Shown: positions 34,054 to 46,207 of the stretch, piece after piece | How the letters are laid out: each line of letters begins with the position of its first letter | How positions within the stretch are numbered: position 1 is the first letter of the stretch | Origin: Brasenia schreberi | Taxonomy: Eukaryota; Streptophyta; Magnoliopsida; Nymphaeales; Cabombaceae | Reading direction: 5' to 3' | Assembly: GCA_036023115.1 (NCBI GenBank) | Contig: JAYKKT010000076.1 | Coordinates: forward strand, 868,001 to 932,000 | Length of the DNA stretch: 64,000 nucleotides | Made by a program: the position numbers and the translations under genes | The notes under the pieces: model-generated | What the model was told of the DNA's origin: nothing | The model's input: the letters and a program-made list of their open reading frames with translations, nothing else | Databases searched by the model: none

Positions 34054-36607
34054 AAATAAAGAAAAAAGAAGCTACGCCCTGTCTGATTTCCTTCCTATGG
34101 ATTACGAAACAGATAGTGACGATGAGATACCGAACTTCCATCGGTATTATGGCATAGGAGACCCTAGGTCTCACTTGCAGCTTTTCTCACGTCCAGCCCA
34201 TAAGAAGAAAAAGGACTCGATGAAATGGGTGTATTGGTTCCCTTTATCCCTTAAAGGCACATCTGCCAAATGGCTGGCTTCCTACGACTTAAGCCAGTTC
34301 GCTACTTTTGAAGAGTTAGCGAACTGCTTCATGCAAAGATTTGCACACAACGTAGAAGTCACGCCAACTCTGAATACCTTAAGGGATACAAAGCAAGGCA
34401 TGAACGAAGACGTGCATGCCTTCATTATAACATGGAGGTCGCCTTTGGGCCAAGTGCGAGAGCCCATATCCGAAGGATGCGCAGTCATGCTCATCCTGGA
34501 TAACTTTAAAAGTGAGTTAAAAACCCTTCTCTCGCTCCATGAGATCTCAACTTTCCATAAGTTGATCAAAAAGGCCTCCCTTTTCGAAACAAACTTGCGA
34601 AAAGGGACATACGATCACTTTTGGAAAGGAAGTGCCATTCCAAAAACCCGCTTGGAAAAACCCATCACACACGGGCTACCCACGATGGACAAAGGGGCAA
34701 AGCCCCATAAAATCGCCAATGTCCGGGTGGATCCAGGCGTGGCGGGCACTTCCAAAAGTTTTGAAAAGATAGAAAATAAGAGGGAGCGAAATTTTCAAAA
34801 GCCGGTTGAAAAACGGGAGTACACTCCGCTGGGGCAACCTGTGTCGGAGGTCCTAGACCTCCTACTTGCCCAGGGCATGATAGAACTCCCTGAAATCCCC
34901 GAAGGAGTCACTTCCAAAGGGGGGTATTTAAACCGATTTTGTAAGTATCATCGGCTCAAAGGCCATGATAATAAACGCTGCTTCTCCCTCTTAAATAAAA
35001 TTGAGAACTTGATAGCAGAAGGCCGGCTCCAGGTCACTGCGAAACCTAAGCCACCTTAAGCTATCTTCAAGGAACCCTTTCCCAAACACGCCAGTGGTAG
35101 TGGGAAAGGAAAGGAGGTATGTACCCTCACCATTTCCAAGGAACTAGTGCAAAAACCAGAACCTGGTCGACCCACTTGCGCGCCCATTCTTGTACTATAC
35201 AAGAAGCCCGCCCAAGTCGTCATTCGGGGACCACCAAAAGTGGAATCCCCGATAAAACCAGTTTTGAAAACCCAAGGTTCTCCTCAGCTCATTCTTAGAG
35301 CCAAAATTAGCGCGAACCCTAGGTCGGTCGTGGGGGAAGTCACTAGATCCGGGAGGATCTATCAACCCCCGCACCTTCAAGGTGCTCAAAAGGTGGTCAG
35401 TGTGCCTGGCCCCTCAAAAGCATGTGTCCCTAGTGTTCTGCCAAAAGCAGATAAGGACAAAGTCATCCTAAATCCTTATGACTTCGAAAACCACCTTTCA
35501 AAGATTCCTATTCACATGTCTATCTTAGAGCTTATAAAAACCTCGCCTAGGCATAGACTTGTATTAGAGAAAATTCTAGAAAGGGCCAAGGTTGATTCGA
35601 ACATAAGTCCAGAATCCTTGTCTGCCCAAGTGGCTTTATTAGGAGCAAAATCGCCCATCACTTTTTCGGAAGATGATGTAGATAGACCCTATGAAACCCA
35701 TAACCAGGCCTGCATATCGAGGTGGTTCTAAACAACCACTCTCTAGACAGGTGCCCAGTCGATGGTGGAGGAGGGCTCAACATCCTTCCACTTCATGTGG
35801 CGTACAAAATCGGAGTCACCTTGACTTCAGTGAACCCAAGCCCCATCGTTATCACTGGATACGATGGGAATGCGTCTAGACCTTTAGTATCCATCGAACT
35901 CCCAAAGGAAACGGGAGGGATCGAACACACGGGGGTGTTCCATGTCTTGGACATCCACCCCCATTATAACCTGTTGTCGGGAAGGCCTTAGATACACAGT
36001 TTGTGTGTTGTGCCATCCACCTTCCACAGGTGTGTCAAGATCCCTTTTAGGGACCAGGTCGTAGTGATCCTAGGTGAGAGTCACCCACAGCTTCAGGGGA
36101 TCATAAACTCCTCTTGTTTATCAAGCTCCTAGGCCCATGAGGCTAATCTGGGACAAATTATGGTTGAGCCACCTCGGATCGTATTAAACAACCCTAGGAA
36201 GGTTGTATATGTGAAGGGGCCACCCAAAGCAGGCCCCCTCCCGACTCTAACCCTTATAGGACGACCCAAGCGTTCCCTATTTCCAAAACCCCTGGACAAG
36301 AGACCATATGAGCACAATATGGATGATAGCATGTTCCAGGACCATGACTTATATCAAACATTTTTTAAAAAACAAAAAGTCGTGGAACATGTTGTTAAAC
36401 ATGGGCTACACGCCTTAAAAAAGTCTAGGGGCACAGAACCAGGGTCTCCTAGAGCCCATCCTTCCTAGGGCCAATCCAAGCCGATATGGGATTGGCTATA
36501 CTCCCCGAATACCGCCGGAGCCACCCCCTGTGACCACCTGGGTCAAGGGTGCCTCGGAACCTGTCTTAGAAGAGACCTACGATTTAGATCTCCTATTCCG
36601 AGTCTAA
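34054..36607 (+). pseudogene. ORF1 (gag-protease) of element D, broken
   Basis: The gag core, the CHHC knuckle and the protease motif VDGGGGLNILP are readable. The frame is broken by TAA at 35057-35059 (from CAA), a one-base loss near 35709 (GCCTGCAT for GCCTTGCAT), TAG at 35989-35991 (from TGG), TAG at 36127-36129 (from CAG) and further shifts around 36350-36470. It ends at the conserved TAA after FRV. It cannot make a full protein. Confidence 0.9.
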
Positions 36608-36720
36608 CCCGTAGTGTTTTCCCTTTGTAGGTATGACAGAAGATCCCTTTATCTAAAAATACAAAAAACATTTGAAAAGCTTAAAATCAAAAAAATTGAA
36701 AAACAAGAAAAACCAAAACA

Positions 36721-39700
36721 ATGGAAAAACAAAAACTCAAAAATAGAGTGCTTTATATAGTTCCCAAAGTTCTTGTTTTACAAAAAACCAAAAAAATCAA
36801 AAATTTGGAAAATACCAAAAAGATTTTGTACATAGCTGCTCCTGGTAAGACTTGGGCAAAAGAAAAGGATTTCGAAAAAAACGTCGTCTGCATAGCCAGA
36901 CCAAAAGTTTGAAAATCACTTGAAAATCCAAGTACAAAACCAGGTCCTTTTGAAAACCACAGCCCATGAGAATGATCAAAGCGCAGAAGTGGATCCCCTT
37001 GAGGAAGATCCCACTTCTAAGCTCCCAGAATTTCATAAGATTCTCGATTTTGAAAGACCTTCCCAATCAGTAGGAGGAGATTTCATAGAGGTGAAACTAG
37101 GGGATGATTCCAATCCCAAAACCATCAAAATAGGCGCATGCTTGCATGAAACTGAAAGGTTAGCATTCATTGCATTTCTACGAACCTATTTAGATGTGTT
37201 TGCATGGACGTATGAAGACATGCCGGGCATAGACCCCAGCATTGTCGAACATCGTCTTCCCTTAGATGCAGGTGTAAAACCCATAAAGCAGAAGCTTAGG
37301 AAAATACACCCGAATGTACACACGCAAGTTAAAGAGGGTTTAGAAGATCTGCTAAAAGCCGGATTTATAAAACCCATTGCGTATTCTGATTGGTTATCAA
37401 ACATCGTTGTAGTTCGAAAAACCAATGGGAAAATTCGAATATGCATCGATTTCAGAAACCTGAATAAAGCCACTCCAAAGGATAATTATCCTTTACCAAA
37501 CATAGATTTGATAGTCGATAGTACTGCAAATCATGAAATGTTTTCATTCATGGATGGCTATTCAGGCTATAATCAAATCAAACTAAGCCCACGAGATCAG
37601 GGTAAGACTGCCTTCACAACCCCATGGGGCACGTACTGCTATACAGTCATGCCCTTTGGTTTGAAAAATGCCGGCACAACATACCAACGAGCCATGACCA
37701 CGATCTTCCATGATCAAATTCATGAGCTTGTAGAAGTGTATGTAGATGATCTCTTGGCAAAATCCAAAACCCGATGCACTCATATCGAATGTTTACAAAA
37801 GATTTTTCAAAGGCTTAGGCTTTACAAAGTAAAGCTAAACCCTCAAAAATGTGTGTTTGGGGTAGAATCAGGGAAGTTTCTAGGCTTTATGGTGAGCCAA
37901 AGGGGAATAGAAGTCGACCCCTCTAAGTGTCGAGCCATCATAGACATGGCTCCACCCTCCAATCTCACCCAAATCCGTAGCCTCTAGGGTCGCTTACAAT
38001 CCGTTCGCCGATTCATATCGAATCTGGCAACCAGATGCGAACCCTTCAACAAACTGTTAAGAAAGGGCACGAAATTCTTATGGGATGACGAATGCCAAAA
38101 GTCCTTCGAGAGATTGAAGGCATACTTGGTTAATCCCCCCGTTTTGAATCCTCCAAAGCAAGGAAAACCGCTTTTATTGTACATCTCCGTGCATACAAAT
38201 GCTTTAGGAGCCCTGTTGGCTCAATACGAGGATGACACCCATAAGGAGTATGCCATCTACTACATTTCAAAAACTCTCTTGGCTTATGAACGAAATTATT
38301 AAGCCATGGAGAAGACATGCTTGGCCCTAGTCTGGGCCTGCCAGAAATTCAGACACTATTTCCTAGATCATGAGATCTGGATAGTGTCCAAACTTGATCC
38401 AATCAAGCACTTATTCGAAAAACCCATTCTCACGGGTAGATTGGGCAAATGGCAACTCCTTCTAATGGAGTATGATCTGAAATACCATCACCAGATCTCC
38501 ATTAAGGGGCAAGCCCTAGTAGATTACGTGGCTGAGTTTCCCTTAGAGGACGCATATCCCACTCTTGTTGAAATGCCTGATGAAGGCATATTGCAAAACC
38601 ATTTTCAAAACCACATTTTGGCAAATTCTTTCGAAAACCAAGTGTGGAAGATGCACTTCGATGGGGCACGAAACCAACGAGGGGCTGGTGCTGGGGTCAT
38701 CCTAATCTCCCCTGAAAAGGGTGAGATTCCCATAGCCATTCGCTTAGATTTCGAAAGTTCCAACAACGTAGCCGAGTATGAAGCACTCATACAAGGCTTA
38801 AGGATTTCGAAAACTCTAGGGGCATCATGCATCGAGGTCTTTGGAGATTCGCTCCTTGTCATAAGCCAGGTTTTAAAAATTTGGCAAGTACGTAATGAGA
38901 AACTACTTCCATATCACGAGTTGGCCACTCGATTGGTCCAGTCCTTCCAATCGTGTAAACTCACACACATAGGAAGAGAGGACAATGGCATCGTCGATGC
39001 CCTCTCCTCTTTGGGTTCAGCCCTGAAGGTCGATCCCATTTCAGGGACCAGATCTTTGGAAATATGGCATGCGCCCCACCCATCCACACACGACTTGGAT
39101 ATTTGCCAAAATAACCCAGATTCTATTGAAAAACGTTGGTTTAATGACATAAAACAGTTTTTAGAAAATGGGGGATTCACCGAGGACGCCACGACCAAAG
39201 ATAAGGCATTCATTCGTAAGATTTCGACCTGATACACCATTCTGGGTGGGGTCTTATACAAAAAAAGTTTTACCGGTATTCTGCTTAGGTGTATCGACCT
39301 AGAGGAGGCTAGGATAGTGATGCACAAGTTCCACGATGGAGAATGTGGAGGTCATGTTAATGCCAACATGATGACAATGAAAATACTTAGAGGGGGCTAT
39401 TTTTGGTCCACCCTAAAAAGGGATTGCCACGACCATGTTAGGAAGTGTCATCCATGTCAAGTGCATGGGCACGCCATTCATATCCCATCATCTGCATTGC
39501 ATTCCATGGTCAGCCCCTGGCCATTTACCATGTGGGCGTTTGACATCGTAGGCCCAATATTTCCAAAGGCCTCGAATGGGCATCGATTTATTTTAGCAGC
39601 CATGGAGTATTTCTCCAAGTGGGTGGAAGCCATTTCCCTAACCAACGTAATGGGGCAACATGTGGTGGCTTTCATCCGGAGGAATATCTTGGCTCGATTT

Positions 39701-40384
39701 AGGGTTCCACGAGACCTTGTGTCTGATAATGGCACCCCATTCAAGAATGAGCGGATGGTTAAGTTGTGCAACACGTATGGCATAACTCACCACTTCTCCT
39801 CGCCCTACTACCCTCAAGGCAACGGCCAAGCCGAAGCCACAAACAAGACTCTCATTAGCATTATTGAGAAAACCTTAGAGAAGGGTAGGACGTGGCACGA
39901 GAAGCTGGCTGAAGCCTTATGGGCTTATAGGACTTCCATCCGGACTCCCACGAATGCCACACCATTCGAATTGGTCTATGGCACAAACGCCATTCTTCCC
40001 ATTCATACTCAACTGCATTCATTCCATACATCCATAGCACTCGACCTCCCCCTAGAGACGCTTCAGCACGCTAGGATGGCCGAACTAGATTTGCTAGATG
40101 AGAGGCGACTCCTTGCCATGGATCATGCTCGTGCATACCGGCAAAGGATAGCCCGACATTATAGCAAACACATAAGACCTCGCCACTTTGAAGTGGGGGA
40201 TCTGGTTTTAAAAACTATCCATCATCGTGGCCCACACCCCCTGGGCAAGTGGTGCGCCAACTGGGATGGACCCTATGTTGTACAAGCAACCACTACGAAC
40301 AATTCGTATTGGTTGATCGACGTAGAAGGTAGGAATTTAGCAGATCCTATCAATATTCAATACTTAAAGAAGTATCATGTGTAG
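36721..40384 (+). pseudogene. ORF2 (pol) of element D, broken
   Basis: All pol domains are recognisable, including YVDD near 37738, both RNase H domains, and integrase SDNGTPF and NGQAEA. Stops lie at 36910-36912, 37985-37987 (CAG to TAG), 38300-38302 (CAA to TAA) and 39230-39232 (CGA to TGA). Most are C-to-T changes, as expected for methylated, silenced DNA. Confidence 0.9.
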
Positions 40385-41552
40385 GATCTGGATTAAATTC
40401 CAATTTTTGAAAATTTAAGGGATAGCTGCCCTGAGACATGTGAATAAGGTGCAAAGGCAAAGTCGTGTGACCCTGAGTAAGAGAATTCGCACTTGTGAAA
40501 GAGTGGAGTCTTCAAAATCGTGGTTACATTTCAAAATCCTTCTTCTTACAAAGAAAGGCCTAGTTCAATATAGCAAGATACTTGCAAGTAGTACGTGCTA
40601 TTTCTAAATAGGTTGATCTGGAATGGATCGAGTGTAGGCTTGGGATAAGTCCTTCCCTCTTCTCTTCTATTTCCCAAAAGGAAAACAAAGGCCCAAACAA
40701 AAGGGAATTTCCCACTAAAAGTATCTTTCCAAAAGAAAGAAACCAGAATTCAAAAGGAAAAATCGATTCTCTTGTGAAAAAGAGGGATTAAAGAAAAAAT
40801 ACTCCCAAAGGGAGACCCTCTATGAAAGAAGGAAAAAGAGGCCAAAAAGCTCAAAAAGAGCAGTTTTCTGCCTTCTATGCCTTAAACCACAGGATGCTTC
40901 ATAAGGGACCGTGGTATCTCTTTCCCATCCCTGGCTTATCCCAAGCTAAAGCATGGTTCATTTCGAGGAATCCTAAAGTAAAAATAGGATTTACTTACTT
41001 GAATTTCATCTTGTTTGAGAATTCGACGTTTCGAGTAAGGCATAGGAATTTGAAATACAGCTTGTTTTCTTATAAAACCTCTGCTAGATAAGCGAGTGTT
41101 AAGACTCAAACAAGGGAAAACATGAAGAGCTCGAGATCCTTAGGATCGAGACTCAAGACAGTTGTCCCTTTTGTAAATAGCTTTTGTAAATAAGTTTTGA
41201 AAACCGAACATCGAACAGCATAGGATTTTGCTCACTTGGAGCGGTAGACCTTATAAGTCTCTAGAGTTCGACCACATCTAGTCTCTGGGAGGTCACCACT
41301 CTTGGCACCACACCCATGTCATCTGCATTCCACGCATGGTACTTGCATAAACATGATCCCATTTAGGACCAGATTCCATAGAACAAAACCCTTTGGCGTG
41401 ATATCTCCTCCTACCAGAGTTTTAAATTGAGATTTTAAAAGATTAGGGTGATCCCATGTTCTTCGTGGATAGATCTAGGGAGACATTGAAAGGGGTGTTT
41501 GTCATCTTTGCCCTTATCCAAATCGATTTGGACAAGGCCAAAGAGGGGCATC
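40385..41552 (+). other. 3' untranslated region of element D
   Basis: Homologous to the same region of A, B and C. The hairpin at 40886-40915 has one mismatch in its stem. The polypurine tract at 41537-41552 is intact. I see no gene. Confidence 0.85.
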
Positions 41553-44500
41553 TGTAAACACCCCGAAATCCCACAAATTCCTCGAAACAACCTGGTTTTG
41601 TAAAAGCAGCCCAAAGGGCTATTTTGAGTCTGGAAACCCAGGAGCCTTCCAGACAACCCTGTATATATGTTTTAAACTTTATAATTCAAAAATACATAAT
41701 ATGGCTTTCGAAAACCCTTTTAAAATATGTTTTGGAAACCCCGAAGCAACTTGGCCTGATCAAGACAGGACCAGAAAAGCAAAGGAGCGCCCAGAACTGG
41801 AGCACATGTCGAGCCCGGCACAACAACTCTCGTATCAAATCCACACCCCCAGGATCTCGAATGTCCAAGACCCTGTTATCATCAAAACATCCTTTGAAGT
41901 CATCTTCGGAAGGCGAAAATAGAGGCAGACGATCATGTTGGCGAAGACCCAACGCAGACGGAGCATTGATGCTGTCAGGCCCCGCACAAACCGTTCGTTT
42001 CGAACACAGCTCGAAGGAGTCAGAGTTCAGTTTGGATTGGATCTAGACCATATATATCCAGATCCCAATCCAAACCCATATATGGACTTGGATTTGGATT
42101 TGGATTCAAAAATCCAATCCAATATCCATATCCATGGCCCACATCACCTTCTCATAAATGGAGGTGGGGCCCACTTGAATTTCACGTGGGATTATGGGCA
42201 TGAGAGAGAGTGGGGGTGGATAAGATCAAGTGTGTGTTGTAATTAAGCTTGACTTGTGTGTCAAGTTTGGGGTTAATCATGTGTATTAGCCTAATTAAGT
42301 GGGTTTATGCTTGTAATTAGCCAAAACCTAACCTAGGGCTGCACCAACATGATGTGGTTAAGGTCTATGGGCCATGCAAAGGGAGCTCCTTCACCTAAAC
42401 CTAACCCAAAACACCTAATCCTAGCCTTCCACCCTAATCCGGCCCTAATATGAGCCTAATCACCTAACCCACTTCCTTAATCCCACCCTAATCCCAACCT
42501 AATCACCTAACCTACTTTCCTAATCCTTCCCTAAACCTAGCCTAATCCTAGCCTAATCACCTAACCTACCTCACTAAACCTCACCCTAGAACCAACCCAC
42601 CTAACTAAACCCTAAACCTCTAAACCACCCCTAGCCCACAACCTACCCAAACCACTTGTATCTAAAATATCTGGCCCTACCCTTTCCAGCCCACCTTATC
42701 ATCATACCACCCTACCTAAACCACCTAACCACTACCCCAAACCCAACCCTAACCGACCTACCCAGCCCTATATAAACCCCCCCCCCTTGGGGGCGGGTTT
42801 CATCACCAAGCCGCCTCACCCATCCTAGTCGGGTCCTCCACTTCCCCAAGCTCAGCCGCCTGCTCCACCTGCTCCACGTCCCACCACCACCTGCACCACC
42901 ACCTACACCATCACCTTCCAGCCGAACGCCACCACCTGCACAACTCCTTTCCAGCCGAGCGCCACCCTCTTTTCACCCGGTAAGTCCCCTACACCCTACC
43001 TTGCTACCTCTTCACTCCCTCTCCACTCTCAGCCACCTAATCCACTCCCCTATCATCCTAACACTAGCCCATCCACCAGCCCCACTTAGCCGAACCCCTA
43101 GCACCCTAACTACCCGCCACCACCAAACTCCCTTAGTCGGCCATTTCCTTCCCTTACATCACTCCCAGCCGCCCTAGCAAACCGCCAACCTTAGGTGCTC
43201 CCAATCGGTCTTCCTTTGAGCTTCCCTTAGTGCCATCTTCCCTTAGTGACCCTACTTAGGTCCTTTAACCCAATACACCAAAGACAACCCTTTGCTAGCA
43301 GCCGGCCACCTTCAAGGCGCCTCTTCCGCGCGCCAAGGACACTCGGCCAGCACCTCTTGCCGTTCACCCTCGCGGAGCTCCCTTTTGCAGCCCAAGGCGA
43401 AGGCCAAGCCCACACTCAAGCAAGGCATTTTCGGACCAGCTACTAGTAAGTGCCTAACTCGGTCTTTAGTTGTATACTTGCTTGAGATTCAATTCGATAC
43501 GTGGTTGTAATAACGGAGCATAGTCTCCCCCCGCTTGTAATAACGTGGCTTGGCACACCCACACACGTGCACTCTCTTAGTTGTGCACGATTTTGAACAC
43601 ACACGGGCCTAATCAGCCCCTAATACATAAGTATATACATATACTTTCATTTTTGTAGGGTTTTGCTTAAGTTGGGTGTGTAAGTCTTTCAATTCAAGCA
43701 CTCTCACACACATTGAGCCTTCGCTCTTATTTGAAAGACCCAAGTAAGGGCCGACCTATACTATTTGGGTTTCATTTCATGTTGTGTGTGTAAGTCTTTT
43801 AATTCAAGCACTCTCACACACATTGAGCCTTCGCTCTTATTTGAAAGACCCAAGTAAGGGCCGACCTATACTATTTGGGTTTTCATTTCATGTCGTGTGT
43901 GTAAGTCTTTCAATTCAAGCACTCACACACATTGAGCCTTCGCTCTTATTTGAAAGACCCAAGTAAGGGCCGACCTATACTATTTGGGTTTTCATTTCAT
44001 GTCGTGTGTGTAAGTCTTTCAATTCAAGCACTCACACACATTGAGCCTTAGCTCTTATTTGAAAGACCCAAGTAAGGGCCGACCTATACTATTTGGGTTT
44101 TCATTTCATGTCGTGTGTGTAAGTCTTTAAATTCACGCACTCACACACATTGAGCCTTTGCTCTTATTTGAAAGACCCAAGTAAGGGCCAACCTATACTA
44201 TTTGGGTTTTCATTTCATGTCGTGTGTGTAAGTCTTTCAATTCAAGCACTCACACACATTGAGCCTTCGCTCTTATTTGAAAGACCCAAGTAAGGGCCGA
44301 CCTATACTATTTGGGTTTCATTTCATGTCGTGTGTGTAAGTCTTTCAATTCAAGCACTCTCACACACATTGAGCCTTCGCTCTTATTTGAAAGACCCAAG
44401 TAAGGGCCGACCTATACTATTTGGGTTTCATTTCATGTCGTGTGTGTAAGTTTTCAATTCAAGCACTCTCACACACATTGAGCCTTCGCTCTTATTTGAA

Positions 44501-45435
44501 AGACCCAAGTAAGGGCCGACCTATACTATTTGGGTTTCATTTCATGTCGTGTGTGTAAGTCTTTCAATTCAAGCACTCTCACACACATTGAGCCTTCGCT
44601 CTTATTTGAAAGACCCAAGTAAGGGCCGACCTATACTATTTGGGTTTCATTTCATGTCGTGTGTGTAAGTCTTTCAATTCAAGCACTCTCACACACATTG
44701 AGCTTTCGCTCTTATTTGAAAGACCCAAGTAAGGGCCGACCTATACTATTTGGGTTTCATTTCATGTCGTGTGTGTAAGTCTTTCAATTCAAGCACGCAC
44801 CCACATTGAGCCTTCGCTCTTATTTGCAAGACCCGAGTAAGGGCTCATATACATACTCTATATACATATCTCCCTTCGGCATCTATATTTCAAGTTATTT
44901 CCCTTCGGTTATTTCCCTTCGGTATTGTCTTTACATTTCGGGTTTTCCCTTTGGAGTAGCGTGAGTTCGCATTGCATCTACGTCATACCACGAGGTAGGA
45001 CGCATATTGCATCAAAGCAAGCCCCGCTCGAATTCGCCCATGTAGTGGAATGTTCATAACACACAAACTAGGTGGCCCGAAAAGGGATAAAAGGAAAGAC
45101 TTAGGCACGTGCAAATCCACGTGATCTAAAATATGCAACTGCATCTAAAAGACCCGAATTAGACACCTCGAACCACTTCGTAGACTTTCTATCCCAAACC
45201 TTGATTTTTGCAAAGCGTACAGACTGACCCTTGCGCATCGGTGCAAGAAGGTCTGCGACGACAAGAGCTCACTTGCTCACAGTCGACACGATTAGAAGTC
45301 AGTTTTACATCTTCGCTAGCTTAGGTAAGCTAGTTAGCATGCCCTGTTTGCATAAATAGGCCTTAGATGCACGAGAGGATCCACTCCAAGCCCAGAAAAG
45401 GCAGGGGAGGCGTGGGGATTTTTCGCGCATCTACA
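41553..45435 (+). repeat. 3' LTR of element D, enlarged by repeat expansion
   Basis: TGTAAACACC...GCATCTACA, about 3.88 kb, the longest LTR here. The extra length comes from the 110-bp array. It has TATATAAA at 42769-42776, a telomere-like region at about 42320-42730, and the U5 hairpin at 45226-45253. Confidence 0.9.
43678..44850 (+). repeat. 110-bp tandem repeat, 11 units (LTR D)
   Basis: Eleven CATTGAGC anchors are spaced about 110 bp apart, and many neighbouring units are nearly identical. This points to recent local expansion by unequal exchange or slippage. Other LTRs of the family hold two to six units. Confidence 0.9.
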
Positions 45436-46064
45436 GGCGTGACTTCTACGTTATGTGCAAATCTTTGCATAAAGCAGTTCGCTAACTCTTCAAAAGTAGC
45501 GAACTGGCTTAAATCGTAGGAAGCCAGCCATTTGGCAGCTGTGCCTTTAAGGGATAGAGGGAACCAATACACCCATTTCATCGAGTCCTTTTTCTTCTTA
45601 TGGGCTCGACGCGAGAAAAGTTGCAAGTGAGACCTAGGGTCTCCCATGCCGTCATACCGATGGAAGTTCGGTATTTCATCATCACTGTCTGTTTCATAAT
45701 CCATGGGTAGGAAATCAGATAGGGCGTAACTCCTTTTCTCTTTATTTTGCCCTTTCAGCAGCTGCTATAGGGCTTTACAGTCCTTTTGTGTGAAGGACTC
45801 ATGGTATTGGTTGCCTTCCATTACGGAGGCCTCTTTATGTCTACGAGGTTTTTCAGTTTTTTTCTTAGCCCTTTGTTCACCATTCGATGAACATGAATCG
45901 CCTACTTCAGCCTCTTGGCTGAGAGCATCGATTTTGGCCTCGAATTCCCTTCTCAAGTCTTCTATCTCGTCTAGTTTATTTCTATTTTTCAAAATCCTCC
46001 TAGAGTGAGAACTTGATGCGCATGAGCCTTGGCTTGACACTTCACTTTGGTTGGATTTTGACAT
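45436..46064 (-). pseudogene. 5' part of gag of element E
   Basis: Reading the minus strand from 46064, the protein begins MSKSNQSEVSSQGSC and follows ORF1 of B and C up to NVEVTP, where element D interrupts it. TAG at 45765-45767 replaces CAG. The rest of E would lie left of D and is not in the window. Confidence 0.88.
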
Positions 46065-46184
46065 GTTTTCAAGCTTTTCAAAAATTCCTACGTATGAAAT
46101 ACAATAAAGAAAGAGTTAAAAACAATACCTTTTGGAAAATATTTTCACAAGGTTCCTAGGATAACTCGATTTAAAAAGGCTCAC

Positions 46185-46202
46185 GTCCCACCGGGTGTGC
46201 CA
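46185..46202 (-). other. Primer-binding site of element E
   Basis: On the minus strand this reads TGGCACACCCGGTGGGAC, one base different from the C and G sites (CGC to CAC, a CpG decay). It lies between the 5' LTR end at 46208 and the gag start. Confidence 0.82.
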
Positions 46203-46207
46203 AATCC

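Larger units (their letters stand above)
34054..45435 (+). mobile_element. Element D, decayed Tat-lineage element lacking its 5' end
   Basis: D begins inside ORF1 (near codon 108), lacks its 5' LTR and primer site, and continues through a broken pol, the 3' untranslated region, the polypurine tract (41537-41552) and a complete 3' LTR (41553-45435). It sits in the gag gene of the minus-strand element E; the first five bases right of it are GGCGT. Confidence 0.88.
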
